Below are positions 8,508-17,905 of a stretch of DNA of 64,000 bases, piece by piece. Numbering within the stretch: the first letter of the stretch is position 1; each line of letters opens with the position of its first letter. The stretch is from Polaribacter huanghezhanensis (lineage in GTDB: Bacteria; Bacteroidota; Bacteroidia; Flavobacteriales; Flavobacteriaceae). The notes beneath the pieces were generated by a model. It was not told the origin of the DNA. It saw only the letters and a program-made list of their open reading frames with translations, and did no database searches. The position numbers were made by a program, and so were the translations under genes. The stretch covers positions 2,370,501-2,434,500 of the forward strand of contig NZ_CP128595.1 in assembly GCF_030444335.1 (NCBI RefSeq), given 5' to 3'.

Positions 8508-9203
8508 TTAATTTTCTACCAATCTAAATCCTTCACCATGAATGTTTAAAATTTCAACATTTTTGTCTAATTTTAAATATTTACGCAATTTAGCAATGTA
8601 CACATCCATACTTCGAGAAGTAAAATAATTGTCGTCTCTCCAAATTTTTGTCAATGCCAATTCTCTTGGCATTAAATCGTTTTTATGAACGGCTAACATT
8701 TTTAATAATTTACTTTCTTTTGGAGATAATTTTTGATTTTCTCCACCATCATAAGACAAATGTCTTAATTTAGAATTAAAGAAAAACTTACCAATTGTAA
8801 ACTCAAATTCATCAGATTCTTTATTGGAGTCAGATTCTTTTCTTTGTAAGATTGCTTTTATTTTAAACAACAATACTTCAGAATCGAAAGGTTTGTTTAG
8901 ATAATCGTCTGCCCCCACTTGATATCCTTTTAAAACATCTTCTTTCATGGTTTTAGCAGTTAAGAAAATAATTGGGATTTCTTTGTTTGTAGAACGGATA
9001 TCTACAGCTAATGAAAATCCATCTTTACGAGGCATCATTACATCTAAAATACACATATCAAAATCGTTGTTTTTAAACTCTATTAAACCTTCAATTCCGT
9101 CTTTTGCATGCGTAATATTGTAATCGTGCAACGCTAAATAATCTTTTAAAACTGTTCCAAAATTTGGATCATCTTCTACTAATAATATTTTTTTACTTCC
9201 CAT
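8508..9203 (-). CDS. OmpR-family response regulator (RprY-like)
   Basis: The 231-residue regulator has an N-terminal receiver with acidic pair Glu10/Asp11-Asp12, phospho-acceptor Asp54 (CILDVMMPRKDG) and conserved Lys near 104 (FLTAKT). The C-terminal winged helix has MDVYIAKLRKYL near 200. It follows the histidine kinase gene by 19 nt, forming a two-gene operon. The pair resembles Bacteroides RprX/RprY, known to influence stress and metabolic genes; that specific equivalence is inference. Confidence 0.9.
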   Translation of the reverse strand: MGSKKILLVEDDPNFGTVLKDYLALHDYNITHAKDGIEGLIEFKNNDFDMCILDVMMPRKDGFSLAVDIRSTNKEIPIIFLTAKTMKEDVLKGYQVGADDYLNKPFDSEVLLFKIKAILQRKESDSNKESDEFEFTIGKFFFNSKLRHLSYDGGENQKLSPKESKLLKMLAVHKNDLMPRELALTKIWRDDNYFTSRSMDVYIAKLRKYLKLDKNVEILNIHGEGFRLVEN

Positions 9204-9222
9204 AATATTGATATTTATTATT

Positions 9223-10791
9223 TTAAATTAATGGCAATTTTACCGTAAACGTACTTCCTTTTCCTTTTTCACTTTCAACAAAAACCGTTCCTTGATGGCT
9301 TTCTACAATTTCTTTTACATAAGCCAAGCCTAAACCATGACCTTTTACATTGTGAATATCTCCTTTGTGTTCTCTATAAAATTTATCAAACACATATTTC
9401 TGCGCACTTTTACTCATCCCAATTCCGTCGTCTTTTATTTTTAAGATAAAGAATTTAGCAGTACTTTCTGTAAATACTTCTATGTTGGGTTCATCGTTTG
9501 AGTATTTTAATGCATTTTCTAATATATTTACAACAACATTGGTTAAGTGCAAATCATTTCCTAAAACTTCTGATTGCAATGCGTGTAAATGCGTTGTAAT
9601 GTTTCCTTTTTTATCAGTTACCAACAAACGAACATGTGAAATTGCATCTTCAACAATGTCATCCATATCAATTGCTATTTTATGAATGTCGATTTGATTT
9701 TTCTCTAGTCTAGAAATTCGCAATACATTTTCTACTTGTGCATGCATGCGCTTATTCTCTTCACGAATCATTTTCACATACCTATTTACTTTTTCACTAT
9801 CATTTATAATCTTCGGATTTTTTATCGCATCTAACGCTAAGTTAATTGTAGCAATCGGAGTTTTAAATTCGTGTGTCATGTTATTGATGAAATCAGATTT
9901 TATTTCAGATATTTTTTTCTGTTTAATGATCTGATATAACGAACTTGAAAAAGCAACAATTATGATAAATATAAAAAATACCGAAAGCAATAATATGTTA
10001 GAAATATCGGCTAAAATGTGCTCTTGCTGATTTGGAAAAGTAACATATAATTTAAATTCACTATTTCCGCTATCATCAACAAATAATGGCGAACTAATAC
10101 TATTTGCTTTGTTAATGGTATAATAACCAGATTTTAAATTTGTTAAATATCCATCAGAACTATACACGCCATATTTAAAATCGATGTGAATTCCTCTTTT
10201 TGTAAATTCTTTCTTTAAGGTTGTATTTAATTCTCTATTGCTAATTCTTTTATGAATTGGAAAAGAAGATTTATATACTTTAAATGCATCTTTTAAAACA
10301 ATTTCTTCATATTCTGGATATCTTTTTATGGTTGTAAAAATCTGAGAAGCCTTGTTTTTAGAAAAATCAGTATTTGCAGAAAACTTGTTGGTATTAAAGA
10401 TGTCTTCTCTACCTGTAATTCTTTTTACAACCAAACTGTCATTCTCTAAAAAATCTATAGGAACTTTAATATTTTGTTCTAAAACAGTTAAACTGTATGC
10501 TGTTATTTGCTTGCCTGTGGTATCTATTTGTTGTAGAATAAAATTACGAAGCTCGTTGCTTTTAACATTTTGTGTTTTATCTAAATAAGGTTTTATTTTT
10601 CGTTGAAATTCTGCATATTCTTTGTCAGAAACTTCTTCAGAAACGCTTGTCAATGCTATTTTAACATCATTCAAAAATTGCTTCTTTTTTGTGTCTACAG
10701 CATTGCTTATCCAATACACCTGAACCGTTACAATTCCGATTAAAGAAAAGCTCATTAAAGCTACAATAAGAACAAACATTTTTTTACCCAT
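9223..10791 (-). CDS. Sensor histidine kinase (RprX-like)
   Basis: The 522-residue inner-membrane kinase has TM helices at about 5-28 and 264-284 flanking a periplasmic sensor of roughly 235 residues. The dimerisation box NNMTHEFKTPIATI follows with phospho-His307. The ATPase domain has N-box NILENALKYS, G1 DDGIGM, F-box FDKFYR and G2 GHGLGLAYV. It is the cognate partner of the downstream OmpR-type regulator. The ligand sensed is unknown. A TACTTTTG promoter box and an inverted repeat lie upstream. Confidence 0.92.
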   Translation of the reverse strand: MGKKMFVLIVALMSFSLIGIVTVQVYWISNAVDTKKKQFLNDVKIALTSVSEEVSDKEYAEFQRKIKPYLDKTQNVKSNELRNFILQQIDTTGKQITAYSLTVLEQNIKVPIDFLENDSLVVKRITGREDIFNTNKFSANTDFSKNKASQIFTTIKRYPEYEEIVLKDAFKVYKSSFPIHKRISNRELNTTLKKEFTKRGIHIDFKYGVYSSDGYLTNLKSGYYTINKANSISSPLFVDDSGNSEFKLYVTFPNQQEHILADISNILLLSVFFIFIIIVAFSSSLYQIIKQKKISEIKSDFINNMTHEFKTPIATINLALDAIKNPKIINDSEKVNRYVKMIREENKRMHAQVENVLRISRLEKNQIDIHKIAIDMDDIVEDAISHVRLLVTDKKGNITTHLHALQSEVLGNDLHLTNVVVNILENALKYSNDEPNIEVFTESTAKFFILKIKDDGIGMSKSAQKYVFDKFYREHKGDIHNVKGHGLGLAYVKEIVESHQGTVFVESEKGKGSTFTVKLPLI

Positions 10792-10800
10792 TCTTCAAAA

Positions 10801-10853
10801 ATATGCGTTTCTAATCTGTTAATTAACGTTTTTAACGCATATTAACAAAAGTA
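10801..10853 (-). promoter_or_regulatory. Promoter and inverted-repeat leader of the two-component operon
   Basis: On the minus strand TACTTTTG (10846-10853) matches TAnnTTTG. Between it and the kinase start there is a perfect 9-bp inverted repeat, ATATGCGTT (10801-10809) and AACGCATAT (10834-10842), enclosing the palindrome GTTAATTAAC (10818-10827). The position in the 5' leader suggests an operator or RNA hairpin, possibly for autoregulation. Confidence 0.5.
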
Positions 10854-10909
10854 GTGAGAATTTAAGAATATTTTAAGAAAAATATTGGATATATAAAAAT
10901 GTCAGCAGG

Positions 10910-11491
10910 TTATTGTGTTAAATTATTATGAATCTTCATAATTTGATTTAACAAGTTGTCTGAAGTATTATTTGTAATAATATAATTAGATAACAAGGCT
11001 TTTTTTGAATCTTTCCATTGATTGCGGATTCTGTTTTTAACTGCAATTTCTGACGTGTTGTCTCTTTTTACAACGCGTTGTATCCGTATGCTTTCATCAG
11101 CAATAACTGTAATTATTTTATCGCATAAAATAGCACTTGCGTTTTCAAATAAAATTGCGTTTTCATAGAGCACGTATTCTTTGTCTTTATTTGCTTCAAC
11201 AAAAGCCTTAAATTGTGTATACACTTCTGGGTGCACAATTGAGTTTAACGTCGCTAATTTCTCTTTATTAGAAAAAACGACATCTGCAATAAAAGCGCTA
11301 TTTAATTCATTTTCTTGATACGCTTTTTCACCAAACTCTTTACATATCTGGTTTTTAATGATGGATGAAGTTGTCATTAGTTTTTTAGCTTCGTCATCAG
11401 CAAAATACACCGCAACATTTCCAATTTTCTGAAATGCTCTTGCAACTGTAGATTTTCCGCTTCCGATTCCGCCTGTTAAACCAACTACCAT
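10910..11491 (-). CDS. coaE: Dephospho-CoA kinase
   Basis: The 193-residue enzyme phosphorylates dephospho-CoA at the ribose 3'-OH, the last step of CoA synthesis. The P-loop GGIGSGKST is at residues 7-15, with ADDEAKKL near 31-38 and the lid-region RVVKRD and RIRNQW motifs near 130-150. It is cotranscribed with the upstream YbbR-like gene, whose stop is one base away. Confidence 0.95.
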   Translation of the reverse strand: MVVGLTGGIGSGKSTVARAFQKIGNVAVYFADDEAKKLMTTSSIIKNQICKEFGEKAYQENELNSAFIADVVFSNKEKLATLNSIVHPEVYTQFKAFVEANKDKEYVLYENAILFENASAILCDKIITVIADESIRIQRVVKRDNTSEIAVKNRIRNQWKDSKKALLSNYIITNNTSDNLLNQIMKIHNNLTQ

Positions 11492-11492
11492 C

Positions 11493-12434
11493 TTATTTCT
11501 GAATTAAATATTCTATTTTATTTGGATTGACTTTAACTGAAGATACAAAATCTGGTTTTACAACAACTCTAGGAATTAAGTAATTTAGATTATTGTTTAT
11601 TGAATTGTTGTAATCGCATACAATTCTAAATGAAGTTGCATTTACTTTACTAAAGTTGGTTAAACCTACTTGATAAAAAATTTGAATAGTTTTTGGAAAT
11701 GTCGTTACCAAAGCATTCTCTGGTAAGTTAATTATTTCGAAAGGCAACTCTAACTTCCCTTCAGTAAAACGATCTACATCGGCTAAAACAGTTGCTTCTT
11801 TTATGCTAAATTTTAGTCTCTTAGAAATAGCATTAATTTTGATTGTTTGCGCAACAGATTTTGAAATATCTTTTAAAGTTAATTTTTGAAGATGTAAGTT
11901 TTGTAAGGTATCTATTTGCGATTTTGGTCCAGAAACTAAAATAGAATCTGGTGTAATTTGTATTGGCTTTGTTAAGTGGTATCCTGATTTATAAGAAAAA
12001 TCAAAATTTCCTTTTAACGGGACTTTCTTTGAAGTTAATTGACCCAAATCTAAATAAATGGTGTCTTGTGCAATTCCGTTGATGATAAAATTATTTGAAA
12101 CTTGATTTTGAATATCAATCTTTTGATTTTCTAATAAAAGATAATATTTTGAGTTTAATTTACGATGCGCTTTTTTAACATCTAATCTGATTTTTTTCTT
12201 AAAAAGACTAATTCCCAAAAGTTTAAATCCAGATGCATTTCCTTGAATATTTATTTTATCTAATGGCGTACTTTGGATTAATTTATCTTGCGGAATGTTT
12301 ACGTACTCAACAGGAAATGTAATAACTGTTTGATATTCTTTTGACAACTTTGTTAGCAACCAAAAAAACAAAGCAACGGCTAATGCAACAAAAAAAGATT
12401 TTGGTATTTTATGTTGATTTTTTCCTTTTTGCAT
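11493..12434 (-). CDS. YbbR-like domain protein (CdaR-like)
   Basis: The 313-residue protein has one N-terminal membrane helix (SFFVALAVALFFWLLTKL, about 14-31), then an exported beta-rich region with YbbR-like repeats. YbbR/CdaR proteins elsewhere regulate the diadenylate cyclase CdaA; no cyclase gene is adjacent here, so that role is not supported by context. It overlaps functionally with the coaE operon by position only. Confidence 0.75.
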   Translation of the reverse strand: MQKGKNQHKIPKSFFVALAVALFFWLLTKLSKEYQTVITFPVEYVNIPQDKLIQSTPLDKINIQGNASGFKLLGISLFKKKIRLDVKKAHRKLNSKYYLLLENQKIDIQNQVSNNFIINGIAQDTIYLDLGQLTSKKVPLKGNFDFSYKSGYHLTKPIQITPDSILVSGPKSQIDTLQNLHLQKLTLKDISKSVAQTIKINAISKRLKFSIKEATVLADVDRFTEGKLELPFEIINLPENALVTTFPKTIQIFYQVGLTNFSKVNATSFRIVCDYNNSINNNLNYLIPRVVVKPDFVSSVKVNPNKIEYLIQK

Positions 12435-12501
12435 AAAATTCTATTTTAATACTGCAAGCTACATAAAGCAATTTAAAAACACAACGTTGCAAAGATTTAT
12501 T

Positions 12502-12541
12502 CCATAAAAAAAGAGAGCAAAATTGCTCTCTTTTTTTATGG
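12502..12541 (-). terminator. Intrinsic terminator after yajC
   Basis: A perfect inverted repeat CCATAAAAAAAGAGAGCAA / TTGCTCTCTTTTTTTATGG lies 13 nt past the minus-strand yajC stop. It separates yajC from the YbbR/coaE operon. Confidence 0.88.
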
Positions 12542-12554
12542 ATTCTGATGAATC

Positions 12555-12863
12555 TTATTTTTTTGCCGGAGCATTTAATTTATTCGTTAATTCCAACGAA
12601 ATAGCAGCACGTTCAAATTTTATTTTACCCGCGCCAGTTTCTATAGTAATGGTGTTATCACTTTCGTGTAATTCTACAATTTTACCATGAATTCCGCTAC
12701 TTGTAATAACTCTAGTTCCTTTCTTAATTTCTGCTTGAAACTTTTTCTCTTTCTTTTGTTTTGTCATTTGTGGTCTAATCATAAAAAAATAGATGACCAC
12801 GATCATTGCTAAAAAAGGCAACATACTACTTATTCCGCTTGTACTTGCTTGTAAAATTATCAT
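12555..12863 (-). CDS. yajC: Preprotein translocase subunit YajC
   Basis: The small 102-residue inner-membrane protein has one helix (MLPFLAMIVVIYFFMIRPQM near 18-37), immediately followed by the KQKKEKKFQ positive patch and the GTRVITSSGIHGKIVE domain typical of YajC. It assists SecDF-YajC protein export. It starts four bases after the DUF1573 gene stop, indicating one transcript. Confidence 0.93.
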   Translation of the reverse strand: MIILQASTSGISSMLPFLAMIVVIYFFMIRPQMTKQKKEKKFQAEIKKGTRVITSSGIHGKIVELHESDNTITIETGAGKIKFERAAISLELTNKLNAPAKK

Positions 12864-12867
12864 TCGT

Positions 12868-13329
12868 TTATTTTTTCTTATTTACGATTCCTTTGATTCT
12901 TAAAATTTCTCTTCCAACAGCAGTATTTGTAAACAAGGTTACATCTTTAACTTGTCTTCCACCACCTTTACCATTCGTGTTAAATTTTACTGCTATTTCT
13001 GTAGATTCTCCTGGAGCAATTGGTTTATCTTTTGGCCAAGTTGGTACTGTACATCCACAGGTAGTCTTTGCATCTGTAATGATCAATGGAGATTTTCCGG
13101 TATTGGTTACAATAAAAGTTGTCTCAATAATATCTCCATCTGTTACAGTTCCAAAATCGAATTCTTTTTTATCTAACGAAATAACTGGCGCACCTTTGCT
13201 AATATCCATATCTCGTTTCTTAGCATCTGCTAATTTTGATTGATCTACTTTCGCAGCGGCATTTCCACCAGAACAAGCTGTTAAGATACCTAATGAAACA
13301 GCTAAACTAAAAATAATTATTTTTCTCAT
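12868..13329 (-). CDS. DUF1573 lipoprotein
   Basis: The 153-residue lipoprotein has signal MRKIIIFSLAVSLGILTAC with lipid Cys19. It then carries an Ig-like DUF1573 domain: FDFGTVTDGD, FIVTNTGKSPLIITDAKTTC, then CGCTVPTWPK. The family is abundant in Bacteroidota and of unknown function. The order nusB, DUF1573, yajC is conserved in many Flavobacteriia, as I recall. The gap to nusB is about 30 nt. Confidence 0.88.
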   Translation of the reverse strand: MRKIIIFSLAVSLGILTACSGGNAAAKVDQSKLADAKKRDMDISKGAPVISLDKKEFDFGTVTDGDIIETTFIVTNTGKSPLIITDAKTTCGCTVPTWPKDKPIAPGESTEIAVKFNTNGKGGGRQVKDVTLFTNTAVGREILRIKGIVNKKK

Positions 13330-13359
13330 GATTTATAAATTTTATGTAAAAATACTAAA

Positions 13360-14298
13360 TTATAATAATCCTCTCCCAATTTTATCAAGTCTTTTATTTT
13401 CAGAATATTCTCTAGAGAGTTTATCTAATACTCCGTTGATGAAATAACCACTTTTATTGGTTGAGTAATCTTTTGATATTTCTATATATTCGTTAATGGT
13501 AACTCGTACCGGAATTGATGGAAATTTTAGAAACTCACAAATTGCCATTTTTATTAAAATCATATCGATATCTGCAATTCTTTCTGCTTCCCAATTAGGA
13601 GTTTTACTGCTAATATCTTCTTCAAATTTTGTGTGATTTAAAATCACTTTTCGAAACAATTCTAAGACAAATTTCTCATCATCTTCATCTTTATAGATAT
13701 TTCCTAAAAGCAGTGATTTATTTTCTTTTACCTTACTTAATGTTCTTAGAATCCATGTGTTCACAAACGGAATATCATCTAACCAACTAATTGTTTGATC
13801 TTCATAATATTCTGCTAATTTATCATCTGGTGCAATAATTTCTGTAAAAAAATCTTGCACAAAACTCTTGTCCGTTTTAAAAAAATCTTCATTAGAATTC
13901 ATGTATTTGCTATACAAATCACTTGCTTGCAATTTTTGCCAAATAATAGTTACATACTCATCATCATTTTTCCAATTGTCTAATTTCTGATTAGAAATAT
14001 GATCAGAAATAGAAGTACTATTTGCAATTGCTGCAATTACTTTATTGTTGATGAATTTTGTATTTGGTTGTAAATCTTCTTTAGTTGCAAGGTGTTTCTT
14101 TTTTGAAAGTTCAATTTGCTGAGTAGCTAATTTCTGAACTTCAACCAACATTTGCAATTGCAAAACATACAAGTCTAACAATTTTTGAATGCTGTGTTTT
14201 AAGAATTTTTCTTCTTTTACTAAATCATCGGCTTTTGAAGTTGTCATTGCATAAACCGATTGCATTACTTTGACTCTAATATGTCTTCTATTAATCAT
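13360..14298 (-). CDS. nusB: Transcription antitermination factor NusB (long Bacteroidota form)
   Basis: The 312-residue protein is about twice the length of E. coli NusB, as usual in Bacteroidota. It opens with RRHIRVKVMQSVYA. The C-terminal half carries the conserved RNA-binding core: IADIDMILIKMAICEF, then RVTINEYIEISKDYSTNKSGYFINGVLD near 260-288. NusB binds boxA RNA with NusE and supports rRNA antitermination. First gene of the nusB-DUF1573-yajC run. Confidence 0.93.
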   Translation of the reverse strand: MINRRHIRVKVMQSVYAMTTSKADDLVKEEKFLKHSIQKLLDLYVLQLQMLVEVQKLATQQIELSKKKHLATKEDLQPNTKFINNKVIAAIANSTSISDHISNQKLDNWKNDDEYVTIIWQKLQASDLYSKYMNSNEDFFKTDKSFVQDFFTEIIAPDDKLAEYYEDQTISWLDDIPFVNTWILRTLSKVKENKSLLLGNIYKDEDDEKFVLELFRKVILNHTKFEEDISSKTPNWEAERIADIDMILIKMAICEFLKFPSIPVRVTINEYIEISKDYSTNKSGYFINGVLDKLSREYSENKRLDKIGRGLL

Positions 14299-14322
14299 TC
14301 TAAAGAACTTATTTAAAAAAAA

Positions 14323-14346
14323 GAGCGGTAGAAAATTCTATCGCTC
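14323..14346 (-). terminator. Intrinsic terminator after the amino-acid dehydrogenase
   Basis: On the minus strand GAGCGATAGAA / TTCTACCGCTC forms a hairpin followed by a run of T residues. It lies 29 nt beyond the dehydrogenase stop and before nusB. Confidence 0.85.
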
Positions 14347-14375
14347 TGCAAAAATATGATTTTTATTGATATGTA

Positions 14376-15476
14376 CTACTTGTTTTTTTCATTTTTACGA
14401 GCATCAATTCTGCTTTGTGCAATATTAAATGCCGCTCTGTGAGTGGTGATATTTTCTTTTTCTGAAAGATTAAAAATATCTAAAGTTGTATTGTAAATGT
14501 TTTCTGTTTTTCTTATAATTTCGTCTTTACCATAACCTTCTAACTCCGCATACACATTGATAATTCCGCCTGCATTAATTAAAAAATCTGGTGCATACGC
14601 AATTCCTTTTTCTTTTAACAATCTACCGTGTTTAACTTCATCTGCCAATTGATTATTTGCCGCTCCAGCAATCACTTTTGCTTTTAATTCACTAATTGTT
14701 TCATCATTTATGGTTGCTCCTAAAGCACAAGGCGCATAAATATCTACATCTAAACCGTAAATATCGTTTCCTAAAACAACGTTTGCGCCGTATTTTTTAC
14801 TTAATTCTTCTAAACGCGCTTCGTTTATATCATTTATAATTACTTTTGCGCCTTCGTCTGTAATGTGTTTTACCAAGGTTTCTCCAACATGACCAACTCC
14901 TTGTACTAAAATTTTCTTTCCATCTAAATTGTCTGTTCCGAATTGATATTTAGCTGCAGCTTTCATTCCCATATAAACTCCGTAAGCAGTAATTGGCGAT
15001 GGATTTCCTGATCCACCTTTGCTTTCTGAAATTCCTGTAACGTGCGGAGTAACTTCTCTAATGATGTCCATATCACGCGTTTCCATTCCAACATCTTCTG
15101 CAGTAATATATCTTCCGCTTAAAGAATCTACAAACTGACCAAAACGACGCATTAAGTCATCATTTTTTTGTGTTTTTGCATCACCAATAATAACCGCTTT
15201 TCCTCCACCAAGATTTAATCCTGTAATTGCAGATTTAAAAGTCATTCCACGAGACAAACGCAAAACATCGTTTAACGCGTCCCATTCACTATTATAATTC
15301 CACATTCTTGTTCCGCCTAAAGCTGGACCTAAAACCGTATTATGAATACCAATAATTGCTTTTAATCCTGTATCTTCGTCGTTGCAAAAAACGATTTGCT
15401 CATGACCATCAAAAGAAAATTGACCAAAAACTGGATCATTTTTTAAATCTTTTGCATCTAATATGTTTGTTGTCAT
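14376..15476 (-). CDS. Glu/Leu/Phe/Val-type dehydrogenase (leucine dehydrogenase-like)
   Basis: The 366-residue enzyme contains PALGGTRMW, LSRGMTFKSAITGLNLGGGK (catalytic and substrate Lys), TAEDVGM and the Rossmann motif GVGHVGE. These fit NAD-dependent leucine or branched-chain amino acid dehydrogenases, which deaminate amino acids reversibly to 2-oxoacids. Glutamate specificity is less likely given the short length. A full TTTG-N19-TACTTTTG promoter precedes it and a terminator follows, so it is a single-gene unit. Confidence 0.88.
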   Translation of the reverse strand: MTTNILDAKDLKNDPVFGQFSFDGHEQIVFCNDEDTGLKAIIGIHNTVLGPALGGTRMWNYNSEWDALNDVLRLSRGMTFKSAITGLNLGGGKAVIIGDAKTQKNDDLMRRFGQFVDSLSGRYITAEDVGMETRDMDIIREVTPHVTGISESKGGSGNPSPITAYGVYMGMKAAAKYQFGTDNLDGKKILVQGVGHVGETLVKHITDEGAKVIINDINEARLEELSKKYGANVVLGNDIYGLDVDIYAPCALGATINDETISELKAKVIAGAANNQLADEVKHGRLLKEKGIAYAPDFLINAGGIINVYAELEGYGKDEIIRKTENIYNTTLDIFNLSEKENITTHRAAFNIAQSRIDARKNEKNK

Positions 15477-15524
15477 TGTGTAGTGTTTATTACTGAAATT
15501 TAATATTTCTTAATTTTTATGGCG

Positions 15525-15555
15525 CAAAAGTAAGTTTTTAGCAAATCAAATCAAA
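15525..15555 (-). promoter_or_regulatory. Complete Bacteroidota promoter of the dehydrogenase gene
   Basis: On the minus strand TTTG (15552-15555), a 19-nt spacer and TACTTTTG (15525-15532) match the -33/-7 consensus exactly. The start codon is 48 nt further on. Confidence 0.75.
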
Positions 15556-15645
15556 AAAAACAGGGTTTAATTATGATATAATTAAGAAAAATAATATCAT
15601 TAAACAGAATAGAATATTTAAAAATACAGTAACCAACGTTTGTAA

Positions 15646-17400
15646 ATGAAAGCATTACAATACTTAAATAAATACTTTTTAAAATATAAATACCGATTGT
15701 TAATCGGGATTTTTATTACCGTTTTATCTAAAATTTTATCCTTACGGATTCCGAGACTTATTGGAGATTCGTTTAACATCGTTGATGAATATAGAAAAGG
15801 GATTATTTCTAATACAGACGACGTAAAATATCAGCTTTTAATGAATATTTTATTGATTATTGCTGTAACGTTGGTTGCCGGGTTTTTCACTTTTTTAATG
15901 CGTCAAACGATAATTGTTACTTCTCGTTTGATTGAATTTGATTTAAAAAACGAAATCTATCAACAATACCAAAGATTGTCTATCAACTTTTATAAAAAGA
16001 ATAGAACTGGCGATTTAATGAACCGAATTAGCGAAGATGTTTCTAAAGTTAGAATGTACTTTGGACCAGCAATTATGTACAGCATGAACATGATTGTTTT
16101 GTTTGCTGTTGGATTTTATCAAATGTATAGTATCGACGCAAAATTAACGATGTATACCTTAATTCCGTTTCCTGTTTTATCTGTTTCAATTTTTGTGTTG
16201 AGTAAAATTATCAACGAAAAAAGTACCATTGTTCAACAATATTTATCAAAATTAACGACGTTTAATCAAGAGTTTTTCTCTGGAATTAATGTGGTAAAAT
16301 CGTATGGAATTGAGAAATCCATCGTCAAAAATTTTGATGCTTTAGCAAATGATAGCAAAGAAAAAAACATCGATTTATATAAAGTGCAGGCGGTCTTTTT
16401 TCCGTTGATGGTTTTATTAATTGGCGTAAGTAATTTATTGGTTATTTATATTGGAGGAAAACAATATATCGCTGGCGAAATTCCGATTGGAGTAATTGCA
16501 GAATTTATTTTGTATGTAAACATTTTAACGTGGCCAGTTGCTATTGTTGGCTGGGTAACTTCGATGGTGCAACAAGCAGAAGCTTCGCAAAAAAGAATTA
16601 ACGAGTTTTTAGAAGAAGTTCCAGAAATAAAAAATATTGCAAAAAATAATACTGAAGTGCTTGGTTCTGTAACATTTAAAAATGTGAGTTTGGTATATGA
16701 TGATACAAATATTACAGCCTTAAAAAATATCAATTTTACAGTAAATAAAGGAGAAACAGTTGCCATTTTAGGAAATACTGGATCTGGAAAATCATCAATT
16801 ATCAATTTAATTTCTAGATTGTATGATATTTCTGAAGGGACTGTTTTAATTGACAACACACCTATAAAAGAAGTGAACTTAACAGACTTAAGAAATCAAA
16901 TTGGTTTTGTACCACAAGATCCGTTTTTGTTTTCTGATACGATTGAAAACAATATAAAGTTCGGAAAAGAAGACGCTACAAAAGAAGAAATTATTTTAGC
17001 AGCAAAAAATGCTGTAATTCACGATAATATTATAGCGTTTAAAGACAAATACGAAACTATTTTAGGAGAACGTGGCGTAACGCTTTCTGGCGGACAAAAG
17101 CAGCGTTTAAGCATTGCAAGAGCTGTAATTAAGAATCCTAAAATATTAGTTTTTGACGATTGTTTGTCTGCTGTAGATACAGAAACAGAAGAACAGATCC
17201 TTTCTAATCTAGAAAAGGTCTCCAAAGAAAAAACAACTTTTATCATTAGCCACAGAGTTTCATCAGCCAAAAATGCTGATAAAATTATTGTGTTAGAGAA
17301 TGGCGAAATAGTACAGCAAGGAACTCATAATCAACTAATAACAATAGATGGGTATTACAAAGAATTGTACGAACAACAACTTTTAGAAAAAGAAAACTAA
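15646..17400 (+). CDS. ABC exporter, fused membrane and ATPase domains (MsbA/MDR-like)
   Basis: The 584-residue half-transporter has six predicted helices in residues 15-310. The ATPase domain follows with Walker A GNTGSGKSS near 375-383, LSGGQKQR near 480-487 and Walker B ILVFDDCLSAVD just after. It should homodimerise in the inner membrane and export a lipid or drug. The substrate is not inferable. It is divergent from the dehydrogenase. Confidence 0.9.
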   Translation: MKALQYLNKYFLKYKYRLLIGIFITVLSKILSLRIPRLIGDSFNIVDEYRKGIISNTDDVKYQLLMNILLIIAVTLVAGFFTFLMRQTIIVTSRLIEFDLKNEIYQQYQRLSINFYKKNRTGDLMNRISEDVSKVRMYFGPAIMYSMNMIVLFAVGFYQMYSIDAKLTMYTLIPFPVLSVSIFVLSKIINEKSTIVQQYLSKLTTFNQEFFSGINVVKSYGIEKSIVKNFDALANDSKEKNIDLYKVQAVFFPLMVLLIGVSNLLVIYIGGKQYIAGEIPIGVIAEFILYVNILTWPVAIVGWVTSMVQQAEASQKRINEFLEEVPEIKNIAKNNTEVLGSVTFKNVSLVYDDTNITALKNINFTVNKGETVAILGNTGSGKSSIINLISRLYDISEGTVLIDNTPIKEVNLTDLRNQIGFVPQDPFLFSDTIENNIKFGKEDATKEEIILAAKNAVIHDNIIAFKDKYETILGERGVTLSGGQKQRLSIARAVIKNPKILVFDDCLSAVDTETEEQILSNLEKVSKEKTTFIISHRVSSAKNADKIIVLENGEIVQQGTHNQLITIDGYYKELYEQQLLEKEN

Positions 17401-17482
17401 TCTTTAGTTAGAAAAAGTAAAATATTTTTTTAGATTTGTTCAACAAAGAACAAAACAAAATTTAATTCTATTATAAATTATT

Positions 17483-17851
17483 ATGGCTGAGAGAGTGGAA
17501 CAAGAAGAGATTTTTTCTCAAGTTTTAAGAGCAGGAAGAAGAACATACTTTTTTGATGTAAGATCAACGAAAGCAGATGATTATTACTTAACAATTACAG
17601 AAAGTAAAAAATTTACACACGATGATGGTTCTTTTCATTATCAAAAACATAAAATTTATTTGTACAAAGAAGATTTTGAAGAGTTTAACGATATGTTAAA
17701 GGCTGCAACTGACTATATTGTAACAGAAAAAGGACAAGAAGTAATTAGCGAAAGACATCAAAAAGATTATAAAAAAGAAGACGTTGCTACTGAAGATGAA
17801 ACAACCACATCAACAGAAAGCTTTACAGATGTTTCTTTTGACGACATCTAA
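17483..17851 (+). CDS. PUR-alpha-like nucleic acid-binding protein (DUF3276)
   Basis: The 122-residue protein matches the bacterial PUR-domain family conserved in Bacteroidota: RAGRRTYFFDVRSTKADDYYLTITESKK in the first half, ending in a disordered acidic tail (EDETTTSTESFTDVSFDDI). Characterised homologues (Borrelia BpuR) bind DNA and RNA; the targets here are unknown. A bidirectional terminator follows. Confidence 0.88.
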   Translation: MAERVEQEEIFSQVLRAGRRTYFFDVRSTKADDYYLTITESKKFTHDDGSFHYQKHKIYLYKEDFEEFNDMLKAATDYIVTEKGQEVISERHQKDYKKEDVATEDETTTSTESFTDVSFDDI

Positions 17852-17869
17852 AATTCAAATAATTCTCAC

Positions 17870-17903
17870 AAAAAAACGTCCTCTAATTTAGAGGACGTTT
17901 TTT
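17870..17903. terminator. Bidirectional terminator between the PUR protein and menF
   Basis: AAAAAACGTCCTCTAA pairs with TTAGAGGACGTTTTTT between convergent genes, with A and T tracts on both sides. Confidence 0.85.
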
Positions 17904-17905
17904 AT

